Assembly (NCBI RefSeq): GCF_904846525.1
Contig: NZ_CAJHAZ010000003.1
Span: forward strand, 62,001 to 126,000
DNA from: Psychrobacter sp. 1044
Lineage (GTDB): Bacteria > Pseudomonadota > Gammaproteobacteria > Pseudomonadales > Moraxellaceae
Reading direction: 5' to 3'
Length of the DNA: 64,000 bases
Made by a program: the position numbers and the translations under genes. The first letter of the stretch is position 1. Each line of letters starts with the position of its first letter. The notes under the pieces were generated by a model. The model was not told where the DNA came from and ran no database searches. It saw only the letters and a list, made by a program, of their open reading frames with translations. Shown here piece after piece: positions 21,262 through 30,873 of the stretch.

Positions 21262-21999
21262 ATGCGTATCGTAGTTTGTGATGATGAGCCACTAGCACGT
21301 GAGCGTTTGGTTAGAATTGTACAGGAGTCAGGTCATCAAGTCTTTGCTCAAGCAACCACGGGTGCAGAAGCCATTATCGCTGTAAAAACTCAGCAGCCAG
21401 ACATCATATTATTAGATATTCGTATGCCTGAGATGGATGGGGTGCGCTGTGCGCAAGAGCTTGCCAAGCTTGAGCATCCGCCAGCCATTATATTTGTCAC
21501 CGCTTATGATCATTATGCCATTGCCGCGCTAAAAGCCAATGCGATTGGTTATTTATTAAAGCCTGCCAATAAAGATGAGTTACTAGAAGCACTAGATAAA
21601 GCGAAAAATTTGAACGCGGCGCAGTTAAATGAGATTCGTAAACTTGAAGACCCAACAGCGCGGCCAGTACGTGAGCATATCGCTGCTCGTACTCACCGAG
21701 GCGTTGAGCTCATCAAGCTCAAAGATATCTATTATTTTACCGCCGATCAAAAGTACGTCAAAGTCCGTCACAAAGATGGCATTGTCCTGATTGATGAGAC
21801 GCTAAAAGAGCTTGAACAAGAATTTGAGGATCGGCTGTTTCGGGTGCACCGTAATGCCATCATCAACCTCAGCTTTTTGGACTTTTTAGAAACGTTGGAT
21901 GCAGGACAATATCAAATACGCTTTAAAGGCATTGATGAGACACTCGCGGTTAGCCGCCGTCACTTACCTGCATTACGTGACAAGATTCAAAGCATGTAA
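21262..21999 (+). CDS. algR: AlgR-like LytTR response regulator
   Basis: 245 residues. Residues 1-120 are a receiver domain: acidic DDEPLA at the start, phospho-acceptor Asp in ILLDIRMPEMDG (about residue 53), Thr in FVTAYD and Lys in YLLKPA. Residues 140-245 are a LytTR DNA-binding domain with IYYFTADQKYVKV and FRVHRNAIINL. AlgR in pseudomonads controls twitching, alginate and other surface traits; here targets are unknown. GGAG six bases before the ATG. Upstream algZ is the presumed kinase; hemC follows. Confidence 0.93.
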   Translation: MRIVVCDDEPLARERLVRIVQESGHQVFAQATTGAEAIIAVKTQQPDIILLDIRMPEMDGVRCAQELAKLEHPPAIIFVTAYDHYAIAALKANAIGYLLKPANKDELLEALDKAKNLNAAQLNEIRKLEDPTARPVREHIAARTHRGVELIKLKDIYYFTADQKYVKVRHKDGIVLIDETLKELEQEFEDRLFRVHRNAIINLSFLDFLETLDAGQYQIRFKGIDETLAVSRRHLPALRDKIQSM

Positions 22000-22216
22000 A
22001 CGGCTGTTTCCATTGTGAAATGACAGCAAAACAACCGTGAAATAATCACCCCATATCATCAAACCCTTATTTATGCTTAAATAGGGGTATTTTTTTGCGT
22101 CAGCATGGACTATATATGGTTTATATCGCCCATTTTTTGTGGAAAATTTGCAGTATGGTCTAATACTGACATGCATAGTACTGACGTGAATAGTATCGAA
22201 TTTATTGAGGCCCTTT

Positions 22217-23251
22217 ATGAGCAATCCGCAGCAAACTGCTTTGACTACCTTGAATATCGCCACGCGCCAGAGCCCTTTAGCACTATGGCAAGCTGAGCAT
22301 ATCCGTGCTCGTCTACTAGATTTGTATCCTGAATTGACGATTAACTTGCTAAAAATTGTCACTAAGGGTGACAAGATTTTGGACACACCTTTGGCTAAAA
22401 TTGGTGGTAAAGGTTTGTTTGTCAAAGAGCTTGAGCAAGCACTATATGACAAACAAGCGGACATCGCGGTACATTCATTAAAAGACGTACCGATGCAGCT
22501 TCCAGAAGGCTTGATGCTGGGCGTCTATTGCAAACGCGCCTCACCGACTGATGCTTTTGTGTCTAACACCTATAATAGTATTGATGAATTGCCGCAAGGG
22601 GCAGTCGTTGGCACGTCAAGTTTGCGTCGTCAGTGTCAGCTTAAAGCCTATCGCCCAGACCTACAAATCAAAACCTTACGCGGTAACGTCGGTACACGTT
22701 TGGGCAAGCTAGATGCTGGCGAGTATGATGCGATTATTTTAGCGACCAGTGGTTTGCAGCGTATCGAGCTGGATGAGCGCATACGCGGCGAGCTTGATAT
22801 CAATGCCTGCCTGCCTGCGGTTGGTCAAGGCGCCTTAGCGATCGAATGCCGTGAAGGTGATGATGAGGTGTTAAAATTACTGGCACCACTGAATGATCAT
22901 AAAGCTCGTATCCGTCTCATTGCTGAGCGCGCGCTGAACCGTCACTTAGAGGGTGGCTGCCAAGTGCCCATTGCTGCTTATGCCGTTTTACAAATGGCGG
23001 ATGAAACAAGCAGCAACAATGATGATAACGGTGACAATGGCAATAACGACAACGGCAATGTGTTATGGCTACGTGGCCGCGTCGGTCAAGTGGATGGCTG
23101 TGAGCTGCTAAAAGCAGAAAAACGCGTCACGTTGATTGGCACACAAGCCGAGCAAGAAGTACAGGCTAATCAGCTTGGTATTGATGTTGCCAATATACTG
23201 CTTGCCGATGGCGCGGGTGATATCTTATCCGCGATTTATCATCCTGAATAA
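22217..23251 (+). CDS. hemC: Hydroxymethylbilane synthase (porphobilinogen deaminase)
   Basis: 344 residues from the ATG at 22217, chosen because GAGG at 22207-22210 is correctly spaced; a TTG at 22205 would sit on it. The enzyme joins four porphobilinogens into hydroxymethylbilane. Seen: [48 protein letters not shown] and the dipyrromethane-cofactor cysteine in [12 protein letters not shown]. An Asn/Asp/Gly-rich insert of about 20 residues near residue 275 (DNA 23011-23060) makes it longer than the usual 310. Tetrapyrrole pathway with hemD downstream. Confidence 0.96.
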   Translation: MSNPQQTALTTLNIATRQSPLALWQAEHIRARLLDLYPELTINLLKIVTKGDKILDTPLAKIGGKGLFVKELEQALYDKQADIAVHSLKDVPMQLPEGLMLGVYCKRASPTDAFVSNTYNSIDELPQGAVVGTSSLRRQCQLKAYRPDLQIKTLRGNVGTRLGKLDAGEYDAIILATSGLQRIELDERIRGELDINACLPAVGQGALAIECREGDDEVLKLLAPLNDHKARIRLIAERALNRHLEGGCQVPIAAYAVLQMADETSSNNDDNGDNGNNDNGNVLWLRGRVGQVDGCELLKAEKRVTLIGTQAEQEVQANQLGIDVANILLADGAGDILSAIYHPE

Positions 23252-23349
23252 CAGGCCAGTATTTTAATTATCTTAGTCATAGCCCCAGTATTATTGATGC
23301 TAGGGCTATCGTTAAGCCAATTCTATCAGTCTTTTGTCATGGTACGTCT

Positions 23350-24336
23350 ATGTCATCAACATTAAATCACGCCCAGCTTATTGCTAACGGTCAATCAAAT
23401 AATGAGTCATCACTTACGCAAGTAGTCATTAATACTCGCCCAGTAGAGCGTGCCGCTGCATTGACGGATTATCTACAAGCAGCAGGGCTGACGGTGGTAG
23501 AGATACCGATGTTGACGTTACAATCGCGCCCAACGACTGAGCAAGACATGACTCTGATGCGGCATTGGCTAGCAGGTGATTATAAAGCGCTTGTGATTGT
23601 TAGCCCAACGGCGGCCGCTTCAGGACTGGCTGTTTGGCAAGCGCTTGAAGATGAGCGTCAAGCTCAAAACCATGACAATGACAATGACAATAATGAGCGA
23701 AAAAACATAGCAATTAATGCTCTGCAAGCGCCGAGCTACTTGATTGCCGTGGGTGAAGCGACTGCGTCGGTGTTAAATAATGCCAAAATCGAGGCATCAA
23801 ATTACCAAGTGCTTCAGCCGCATATTGCCAATAACGAAGGTATGCTAGCGATGCCTGAGATTGAGCGTTTGCAAGCAGGTGACAAGTTGCTCGTGTGGCG
23901 CGGATTGGGTGGTAGGCGACTATTGGTCGATACGTTGCTGGCACGCGGTGTGCATATCGATAGTATTGCTTGGTATGAGCGCATAATGCCGGTCGATGCG
24001 ATGGCTCAATACGAGCAGTGGCTACAAGGGTTTTTAGCTCGCAATGGTATGCAAGATACATCAGCTAGTCAGCCAAAGCCAATCGTTGTCGTCAGTAGCG
24101 GTACAGCCTTTGAGCATTGGGAAAGCATCGTTCGGGCTGTAGCAGAAAAGGCATTAAATCAAGAAACAGCCAGAGAAAATCCCGCTATTTTGCCCTATGA
24201 ATTGTCAGACTTTTCTTATGTGGTGTTGGGTGAGCGTTTAGCCAATATGGTCGCTGATCAGCAGTTAAGCTATTGGCGTGTGGAAGATTTGGCGCCAGAA
24301 ACCATTCTTGCTGCTATCCATGCTAAAGCCTGTTAA
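23350..24336 (+). CDS. hemD: Uroporphyrinogen-III synthase
   Basis: 328 residues, longer than the common 245-260. HemD closes and inverts ring D of hydroxymethylbilane. Sequence conservation in this family is low; support comes from NTRPVERAAALTDYL at the N terminus, the VSPTAAASGLAV and VWRGLGGRRLLVDTL segments, YERIMP and SSGTAFEHW, plus position directly after hemC. Extra length comes partly from a hydrophilic N-terminal tail and an Asn/Asp insert encoded by three ATGACA hexamers (around 23672-23692). Confidence 0.9.
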   Translation: MSSTLNHAQLIANGQSNNESSLTQVVINTRPVERAAALTDYLQAAGLTVVEIPMLTLQSRPTTEQDMTLMRHWLAGDYKALVIVSPTAAASGLAVWQALEDERQAQNHDNDNDNNERKNIAINALQAPSYLIAVGEATASVLNNAKIEASNYQVLQPHIANNEGMLAMPEIERLQAGDKLLVWRGLGGRRLLVDTLLARGVHIDSIAWYERIMPVDAMAQYEQWLQGFLARNGMQDTSASQPKPIVVVSSGTAFEHWESIVRAVAEKALNQETARENPAILPYELSDFSYVVLGERLANMVADQQLSYWRVEDLAPETILAAIHAKAC

Positions 24337-24437
24337 ATGTATAAATGTACCAACCGATGATCTGTCCTTATCTATTATGTTTCACTTTTTATTTATTTGC
24401 TTTAAACCTGTTTTAGCCAAAATAACGGTGCTGCCTT

Positions 24438-25415
24438 ATGTCAATCAATTCTGAATCGTTATCTCAGGAACCTTCTGCTACTCAGCAGCGCCGACAAGCA
24501 AATGTGTTTTTGTTGCGCCTGCAGTGGCTGGTTATCTTGTTGCTTATCGCCGCCCTATTGTGGCTCTACATCAGCCAACAGCGTTTCCAACATAGTGTTA
24601 ATGAGCGTTTGCAAAGCAACGAGCAAGTCGTCAGCCGTCTGAATGAGATGGATGACCGTCTATTTTCGATGAGTCAGCAGACGCTGCCAGAGCCTCGATC
24701 TGCCGCCAGTAGCCAAGCGCAAAACCAGTTAGATTTATTGCGTATTCAGATACAAGCCGCTGATAGATTATTGGCAGACAATAACGACAGTGCGGCGATT
24801 GATTTGTTGCGTGGTCTACATTGGCAGCTTTCGCAAAGCGGCAATGAGATTGCTCCAGCGCTAACGGTTGTGATCAAACAAAGCTTGATGAAAGACATCG
24901 AACGTTTGCAGGCAAGCAGCTCACAGCCTAGTCCTTGGCAGCTGCAAAACCTCGCCATCCAAAATATTCAAGAGTTTTTGCACAGCTATGAGCGTGTGAG
25001 TAGCGAGGCGACACCGCACAATAGCACCGATAGTAATATGAGCCTCTCGCGCAAACAACTGACCATTCACGAAGTGATTATGACCTTAAATCTGGCCAGT
25101 CAAGCCAGTAATATGCGCGAACAAGAGCAGCTGGTTGGTTATCTGCGTCAAGCACGAAATCAACTACAAACCTTGGTGCCGAAGTCTGCTATTCCGCAAC
25201 AGTCAGCGCCAAAGGCAGCCGTGACTAATACTGAAAACGCCTCTAATGCTACGTCCGTAGGCAAAAAACAAACCTCTACCGACAAGAACCTACCAACCAA
25301 ATCCGCTCCGACAAATATCGCAGAAGTTATAGATTGGTTAGATAAATTGATTGCCAATGCACCGAAACCAACGCCATTGTTGACCACTCAGATTTTGGAT
25401 AAATCTCAGCGTTAG
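24438..25415 (+). CDS. HemX-like membrane protein
   Basis: 325 residues. One membrane segment at about residues 28-45 (LQWLVILLLIAALLWLYIS) after a short polar N terminus, then a long helical, Gln/Leu/Ser-rich domain with probable coiled coil and a low-complexity Ala/Ser/Thr/Lys tail. This matches the HemX proteins that follow hemC-hemD in gammaproteobacteria, sometimes named uroporphyrin-III C-methyltransferase although they lack a methyltransferase fold. Function is not established. It starts 101 bases after hemD and is likely in the same operon. Confidence 0.75.
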   Translation: MSINSESLSQEPSATQQRRQANVFLLRLQWLVILLLIAALLWLYISQQRFQHSVNERLQSNEQVVSRLNEMDDRLFSMSQQTLPEPRSAASSQAQNQLDLLRIQIQAADRLLADNNDSAAIDLLRGLHWQLSQSGNEIAPALTVVIKQSLMKDIERLQASSSQPSPWQLQNLAIQNIQEFLHSYERVSSEATPHNSTDSNMSLSRKQLTIHEVIMTLNLASQASNMREQEQLVGYLRQARNQLQTLVPKSAIPQQSAPKAAVTNTENASNATSVGKKQTSTDKNLPTKSAPTNIAEVIDWLDKLIANAPKPTPLLTTQILDKSQR

Positions 25416-25473
25416 TGGTTCAGTGGATGTTGATTGATAGATTTATGAATATAAAAATAAGAGAAGTGACATT

Positions 25474-25962
25474 ATGGACAGTTTGAATCAAGCAGCACAT
25501 GCAGCCTCCAATATCGCAGATAATCATCCTGACGAATTGTCTCATTACCCCATTATTCATCACCAGCCCATTCACTGGGGCGAAATGGATGCGTTTAACC
25601 ATTTAAATAATGTGATTTATTACCGTTACGCTGAATCAGCACGAATTGGCTATTTGCAGGCGCTAGGTATGTTTGATGGTAATATGGTGACGGTATTGGC
25701 ACAATCAAGCTGCCAGTATTTACGCCCAGTGACTTATCCTGATACTTTGCTATTAGGAGTGCGCTGTCAGCGCTTGGGTAATACGAGTATCGTGATGGAA
25801 TATAGCTACTATAGCATCGCGCAAGCAGCCATCGTCGCGACGGCTGAGGCAGTCGTGGTACGTCTCGATAGTGAGGGAAAGCGTAAGTTAGCTTGGACAG
25901 AGGAAGAGCGCGCTCGGCTATTGGCATTAGAAGCAAAAGTTGGTCATATACCGAAGCTTTAG
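25474..25962 (+). CDS. Acyl-CoA thioesterase (4HBT hotdog family)
   Basis: 162 residues. The 4-hydroxybenzoyl-CoA thioesterase hotdog signature is clear: HWGEMDAFNHLNNVIYYRYAESARIGYL, with the catalytic Asp in EMDAFNH. It would hydrolyse an acyl-CoA thioester in the cytosol; chain length unknown. AGAGAAG lies before the ATG. It follows the hemX-like gene by 58 bases on the same strand and ends at a strong bidirectional terminator. Confidence 0.88.
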   Translation: MDSLNQAAHAASNIADNHPDELSHYPIIHHQPIHWGEMDAFNHLNNVIYYRYAESARIGYLQALGMFDGNMVTVLAQSSCQYLRPVTYPDTLLLGVRCQRLGNTSIVMEYSYYSIAQAAIVATAEAVVVRLDSEGKRKLAWTEEERARLLALEAKVGHIPKL

Positions 25963-25985
25963 CACTGAATATTAAATAAATGAAA

Positions 25986-26022
25986 AAAAGGGCACGCTAA
26001 CGTTACGTTAGCGTGCCCTTTT
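25986..26022. terminator. Bidirectional terminator between thioesterase and ribB
   Basis: Perfect 17-bp stem (25986-26002 with 26006-26022) around a TTA loop, with A and T runs at the ends serving both convergent genes. Confidence 0.95.
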
Positions 26023-26065
26023 GCTATTTGACTGATATCGAATCAGCGAGCCAAACAGTCAAATA

Positions 26066-27178
26066 TTAATCTTGCTTTGGCGCATGTACGAAATCGATGA
26101 CGTTCAAGTCAAAGCCTGATAATGCGTAAAACTTCATGGGTGATGATAATAAACGCATATCACGAACGCCTAAATGACGCAAAATCTGTGCGCCAACACC
26201 AATGCTGCGATACGGCTGCTGAGTAATGGTCGATTGCGATTCATTGTCTGCCGCTTTGTCTAACGCCTCTCCTAAATCTATTGGCTGGTTGCTACCAATC
26301 CAAACTAATACGCCGCGATCTGAATTACTGATTTCCTCCAGCGCTGAGCGTACGCTCCAGCCGCTACGACCCGTCATATCATTTTTGGCAGCAAACAAGT
26401 CGCGTAGTGGGTGAAAACCATGGACACGGACGGTGCTGACGCCTTCGCTCACATCGCCTTTTACCAAAGCCAAATGCGTTTCATCAGCGCCAAATTCGCG
26501 GAAGCGATGTAGCGTAAAGGTACCGTATTCCGTTTCAAAAGGACGCGACTCAATTTCTTCTACCGTTTGCTCGTTCGCGATGCGGTAGTTGATGAGGTCA
26601 GCAATTGTACCCATCTTGATGCCATGCTCTTCGGCAAATATCTCAAGGTCATCACGGCGCGCCATCGTACCATCAGCATTAATGATTTCGACAATCACTG
26701 CTGCGGGCTCAAGCCCTGCTAGGCGTGCTAAATCACAACCAGCTTCTGTATGTCCAGCGCGGTGCAAGACGCCACCATTTTGAGCCATGATTGGGAAGAT
26801 ATGTCCAGGCTGGACGATGTCTTCAGGTTTTGCCGAAGAAGAAACCGCTGCTTGAATCGTACGTGCACGGTCAGCAGCAGAGATACCCGTTGTAACGCCT
26901 TCAGCGGCTTCGATAGAAACCGTAAAGTTGGTACTAAATTTTGCCTCGTTACGATCAGACATCAGCGGCAATGCCAACTGTTGGCAGCGTGCTTGTGACA
27001 AGGTCAAGCAGACCAAACCACGTGCATGAGTAATCATAAAGTTAATATCTTCAGGGCGCACATGGGTCGCTGCCATAATGATATCACCTTCATTTTCACG
27101 GTCTTCATCATCCATTAAGATGACCATCTTGCCAGCACGGATGTCTTCGATAATCTCAGGAATCGTATTTAAACTCAT
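26066..27178 (-). CDS. ribB: 3,4-dihydroxy-2-butanone-4-phosphate synthase with degenerate GTP cyclohydrolase II domain
   Basis: 370 residues from the ATG at 27178 (a TTG at 27190 is less likely). Residues 1-205 are the RibB domain converting ribulose 5-phosphate to the four-carbon riboflavin precursor: DDEDRENEGDIIMAA, HARGLVCL, TTGISAADRARTI and HRAGHTEAGCDLARL. The C-terminal 165 residues align with RibA (TLHRFRE, VRVHGFHPLRDLF), but the zinc-binding cysteines and the C-x-C motif are absent, so cyclohydrolase activity is not expected. Many gammaproteobacteria have such fusions and a separate ribA. No FMN riboswitch was found upstream. Confidence 0.93.
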   Translation of the reverse strand: MSLNTIPEIIEDIRAGKMVILMDDEDRENEGDIIMAATHVRPEDINFMITHARGLVCLTLSQARCQQLALPLMSDRNEAKFSTNFTVSIEAAEGVTTGISAADRARTIQAAVSSSAKPEDIVQPGHIFPIMAQNGGVLHRAGHTEAGCDLARLAGLEPAAVIVEIINADGTMARRDDLEIFAEEHGIKMGTIADLINYRIANEQTVEEIESRPFETEYGTFTLHRFREFGADETHLALVKGDVSEGVSTVRVHGFHPLRDLFAAKNDMTGRSGWSVRSALEEISNSDRGVLVWIGSNQPIDLGEALDKAADNESQSTITQQPYRSIGVGAQILRHLGVRDMRLLSSPMKFYALSGFDLNVIDFVHAPKQD

Positions 27179-27503
27179 AGTAAGTCTCAATATTTTATTA
27201 TTTATAGATAGGTGTGATGTGGAATATAAAGCATTCTCTGTCTATTGTAGCAGTAGATGCTACAGGGCGCTGTTGCGGTTAGGCAAAGTGCATTGGATCA
27301 AATTGATCCACCGTAGACATTATGGAATCATTGCTTATATATCAATATGAGGACATTTTAACGCTTTTCAGCCCACTGTGCTGATTCATCTCGAAACTAT
27401 ATGGGCCAGACTGTCAAATATAGTGATAAGTATTACGAATGGTCACGACGATTCACGTATTCAATGACATAGTAAGCAAAGGGATAATCGCCCATGTGAG
27501 CCA
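27179..27503. other. Intergenic region between rarA end and ribB start
   Basis: 325 bases between two minus-strand genes, presumably holding the ribB promoter. The conserved RFN (FMN riboswitch) sequence blocks were looked for and not seen. A short palindrome GGATCAAATTGATCC sits at 27295-27309. Nothing else supportable. Confidence 0.4.
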
Positions 27504-28793
27504 TCAGTCATTACTGGCTGCTTGGCTTTTTAGCCAATCCATAAACTGTTTACTGTGTTGCTCGCGCTGGTTGTCGGCAAATTCATAAAAGCTGCTACCA
27601 ACTAAATTGTCTGGCAAATAGCTTTGTGGATAATAGTGATTGGGATAATCGTGTGGATAGGCGTAACCTTGGCCATAGCCTTGATTGCGCATCAGTTTGG
27701 TCACGCCATTACGTAGGTGTAGCGGCACAGGAGAGGCATCTTTTTCTGCCAACGCCATCGCAGTATTGATGGCTTTATAAGTGCTGTTACTTTTGGCACT
27801 GGTCGCCAGATAAACCACTACTTGCCCCAAGATAATACGCGCTTCTGGCATACCAATTGATTGCACACTACGCAATGCTGCATCGGCAAGCAGTAAAGCA
27901 TTAGGGTTGGCATTACCAATATCTTCACTGGCCAAGATGACCAAACGCCGCGCGATAAAATCAGCAGGCTCACCGCCCACGAGCATCCGCGCCATCCAAT
28001 AAAGCGCGGCATCAGGGTCTGAGCCACGTACGGACTTTATCATCGCCGAGATAATATCATAATGCTGCTCGCCATCTTTGTCATAGCGAACTAGAGCTGT
28101 TTGGGCGACACGAGCGACCAATTCATCGTTAATGACGAGCGGTGATTGCTTAGTGTCCGCCGTTTGAATAGCAAGCTCTAATAAATTTAGCGCCTTTCTA
28201 GCATCGCCGTGCGCCAGTTGGCTGATAGTGTCCTGTGCTTGTAAATCAACCGTCAAATTCTTTAGCACTGAATCTTCTGAAATTGCCCTTTGCAATACCG
28301 CACTGATTTGCTCAGGCGTCAGTGGCTCTAAACGATACACTTGGCAACGTGATAGCAGCGCATTATTGACACTAAAGGAGGGGTTTTCAGTTGTCGCACC
28401 AATCAAGGTAATATCACCAGATTCGACCGCGCCCAGTAAGGCATCCTGCTGAGCCTTGTTAAAGCGGTGTATCTCATCGATAAAAACCACTGGCGATTCA
28501 AATGCTAATGAGTCCTTATTTTCTAACACTTCTCGCAGCTGTTTGACCCCAGTATTCAAGGCAGACAAGGCATGAAAAGGTCTGCCAACAGCATCAGCCA
28601 ACAGCATGGCAATAGTCGTTTTGCCGATGCCAGCTTCACCATGCAAAATAATCGATGGCAGATGTCCTTGTTCGACCAAACGCCGCAAGGGCGCACCTGC
28701 TGCCAGTAGATGTTCTTGACCAATGATTGCATCAAGTGTCGTTGGGCGCATACGCTGGGCAAGGGGTGTGTCGGCATGAAAATTAGGCGGCAT
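27504..28793 (-). CDS. rarA: Replication-associated recombination protein A (RarA/MgsA)
   Basis: 429 residues from the ATG at 28793. AAA+ ATPase of the clamp-loader clade that acts at stalled replication forks: RPTTLDAIIGQEHLL at the N terminus, Walker A GEAGIGKTT, Walker B VVFIDEIHRF, sensor 1 GATTENPSF and arginine-finger SRC. The C-terminal tetramerisation domain shows DPDAALYWMARML and RNGVTKLMR followed by a YPHDYPNHY segment typical of the family. In other gammaproteobacteria it follows lolA; here no lolA is seen. Confidence 0.95.
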   Translation of the reverse strand: MPPNFHADTPLAQRMRPTTLDAIIGQEHLLAAGAPLRRLVEQGHLPSIILHGEAGIGKTTIAMLLADAVGRPFHALSALNTGVKQLREVLENKDSLAFESPVVFIDEIHRFNKAQQDALLGAVESGDITLIGATTENPSFSVNNALLSRCQVYRLEPLTPEQISAVLQRAISEDSVLKNLTVDLQAQDTISQLAHGDARKALNLLELAIQTADTKQSPLVINDELVARVAQTALVRYDKDGEQHYDIISAMIKSVRGSDPDAALYWMARMLVGGEPADFIARRLVILASEDIGNANPNALLLADAALRSVQSIGMPEARIILGQVVVYLATSAKSNSTYKAINTAMALAEKDASPVPLHLRNGVTKLMRNQGYGQGYAYPHDYPNHYYPQSYLPDNLVGSSFYEFADNQREQHSKQFMDWLKSQAASND

Positions 28794-29220
28794 AGAAATC
28801 TCTATTATCAATTTAAACAGCTATCAATTAGTTCATAACGACAGTGATTAATGGGTTTTTATTGCTGCATCTAAATGACTACATCCTAGATTACATTCAT
28901 CATTGCTATGGAAAAAGATCATATCTGTCTGTTTGGCATGATTTTCGCACTAATGAATATTAGACATGAGTAGTAAAAGTAGGCTAATTTATAAAGATGC
29001 TATTTGGTATGTGTCTTGGTATGTGTCATACACGATAGGCTAACGCAGATTTACGTTAATAAAAGTCAATCAAGTGTACAGCTTATGTCCCAAATACTTT
29101 GATTTTTATGCTTTTATCCCTATTAACGGTTCAATAGCATTGATAGATCGCAGATATCACGCGCGATTTACGACCTATCATTTGTGATCATCCATTCATT
29201 AGGCATAAGGTATTACTGTC
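28794..29220. other. Intergenic region upstream of the HEXXH protein
   Basis: 427 AT-rich bases between the divergent rarA and small metallopeptidase-like gene. It contains a tandem 12-base direct repeat TTGGTATGTGTC at 29004-29015 and 29016-29027. No RNA gene or ORF is supported. AAGGT at about 29208 serves the downstream gene. Confidence 0.45.
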
Positions 29221-29730
29221 ATGATGTCTCCGCCGATATTACAGTGCTTGTTTGCTCGCTATTTACATCGCAGTGCCAAGCAGCAATCACGTTTGCTTAC
29301 TACAGGTGAGATAGCGCTGGCGCGGTCAGTATTTGGCGACAGTATCAATCTCGATGAGGTTCAGCTCAAGACTGCTTGGTGGGTGTTGAAACATTATGCC
29401 GTTAGTCCTAATGGCAATATTTATTTTAACCGAGCAGATTGGATAATAGATTTTAGCGATGCTTCATTGAGTAAAAAAAGCTGGCTGATACATGAATTGA
29501 CCCATGTATGGCAATTACAGCAAGGCTTAAAAGTGGTGCGCGGTGCACTTATTGATCGCCGTTATGATTATGTAATCAAGACAGGCAAATCCTTCTTTAA
29601 CTACGGTATCGAACAGCAGGCGCGTATGGTTCAGGATTATTTTATTCGTCGTCAGCGTGGACAAGACTGTCAAGCATTAGAAACTTGTATTCCATTTTTA
29701 ATCGTAAAGTCTGACGACAATATGAAGTGA
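29221..29730 (+). CDS. Small HEXXH protein, vgr-related/metallopeptidase-like
   Basis: 169 residues. HELTHVWQ at residues 91-98 is a zinc-metallopeptidase HEXXH motif, and a glutamate in YGIEQQARMVQDY (about residue 129) is placed like a third ligand. The upstream LTTGEIALARSVFGDSINLDEVQL segment resembles small vgr-related proteins found near secretion genes and the DUF4157/eCIS-associated group; this is recalled by pattern only. There is no signal peptide and no secretion gene beside it. ATG at 29221 or 29224. The lipoprotein gene follows. Confidence 0.65.
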   Translation: MMSPPILQCLFARYLHRSAKQQSRLLTTGEIALARSVFGDSINLDEVQLKTAWWVLKHYAVSPNGNIYFNRADWIIDFSDASLSKKSWLIHELTHVWQLQQGLKVVRGALIDRRYDYVIKTGKSFFNYGIEQQARMVQDYFIRRQRGQDCQALETCIPFLIVKSDDNMK

Positions 29731-29802
29731 TATCCATTGGCAATGGATTGCCATGACGACTTTGGTTTTTATTATTTTGCCTTAACAAGGACACGTACCC
29801 TT

Positions 29803-30753
29803 ATGTTTAAATTTTTGCCAAAAAAGCCTAATTATAAAATGAATAAAGGTGTGGTTGATGATTCTATCAATCAAAAAAACACCCTTTTACAGCACTCGTC
29901 AACCTTGCTTGCGGCAACACTCAGCGGCGTATTGCTGTTAAGTGGCTGTCAGCAGCAAGCAGAGACTCAACCTGCGCCAGAAGACAGTCAGAGCGTTGAA
30001 AAAACGAGCACTGAAGACAGTCAGCCTATGCGCCCAAGTGATTCTGCTGCTACCCGTATAAAGCAGTTTCAGCCTATCTATGTCGCGCAAGCACAAAGGC
30101 TACAGCGTCGTTTACAAGCAGAGTATGAATCCTTACAAGCCGCTGATAGCTTAGATAGTGAGGATTCATTGATGCTGAATGATGATACTGCTGCTAGCGA
30201 TACTAATACTAATAACGTGATGAAGAATAACAGCGATACAACTGATAGCAGCTCACTATCTGCTGACACCACAGATGATGAAGTGGATATCCCCGCTGAG
30301 GCTGATATCAATACCAGTACGGAAGTTGGCGAGCGTGATTTAACGGTGTTAAAGCGCATTAGCCTTGAGCCGCGTAAGCCTATCATGCTAACAGAAGATC
30401 AAATCATCGAAAGCTACCAGCAAGCGATGGAAGCGCTTTATCAGCCTGTGACGACCCCTCTTAGCGCAGAAGATGTTGATACATTAATTAATATCGCGAC
30501 ATTGGCTCCGCAATTATTTGAGCATGCAGAAATTGCCGGTAGGCTCAGTGCCAAGAGCCCAGCATTAGCGCGTTTGATTATTCAGCATCAGGTTTGGGAG
30601 CAGATAGAAGCTCAGCAAGTGATTGATATGCAGCAGATGAAACTGAATCAACAAAAAGAATTTGAGACGCTTATGACTAAGTTTAATGACACCATTAAAG
30701 GTTATGATGAGCAAATTGCCAAATATGAGCAGACACTAAAAGAATTCCAGTAG
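29803..30753 (+). CDS. Lipoprotein of unknown function
   Basis: About 316 residues from the ATG at 29803 (AAGGA upstream); a TTG at 29737 opens the frame earlier. A hydrophobic stretch at about residues 32-47 ends in LLLSGC, a lipobox, but it is preceded by an unusually long polar N terminus of some 30 residues. The middle (about 50-180) is Asp/Ser/Thr-rich low complexity; the C-terminal 100 residues are helical, Gln/Glu/Lys-rich, probable coiled coil. A later ATG at 29839 would give a more ordinary signal peptide. No family recognised. Confidence 0.65.
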   Translation: MFKFLPKKPNYKMNKGVVDDSINQKNTLLQHSSTLLAATLSGVLLLSGCQQQAETQPAPEDSQSVEKTSTEDSQPMRPSDSAATRIKQFQPIYVAQAQRLQRRLQAEYESLQAADSLDSEDSLMLNDDTAASDTNTNNVMKNNSDTTDSSSLSADTTDDEVDIPAEADINTSTEVGERDLTVLKRISLEPRKPIMLTEDQIIESYQQAMEALYQPVTTPLSAEDVDTLINIATLAPQLFEHAEIAGRLSAKSPALARLIIQHQVWEQIEAQQVIDMQQMKLNQQKEFETLMTKFNDTIKGYDEQIAKYEQTLKEFQ

Positions 30754-30873
30754 CCGTAATTTTGTCACTCAATCAGTTATTCATTCAGTAACGGATAGGG
30801 TTTTTAGAAAATGTAATGTGGCTAACCGTATCAAATGAGACAGTAAGAACTATAAAACATGAGCCATAAAAAA

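Noticed and set aside
27179-27360. Possible FMN riboswitch upstream of ribB
   Set aside because: The conserved RFN blocks (AGGGTGAAATTCCC and similar) are not present on the minus strand.
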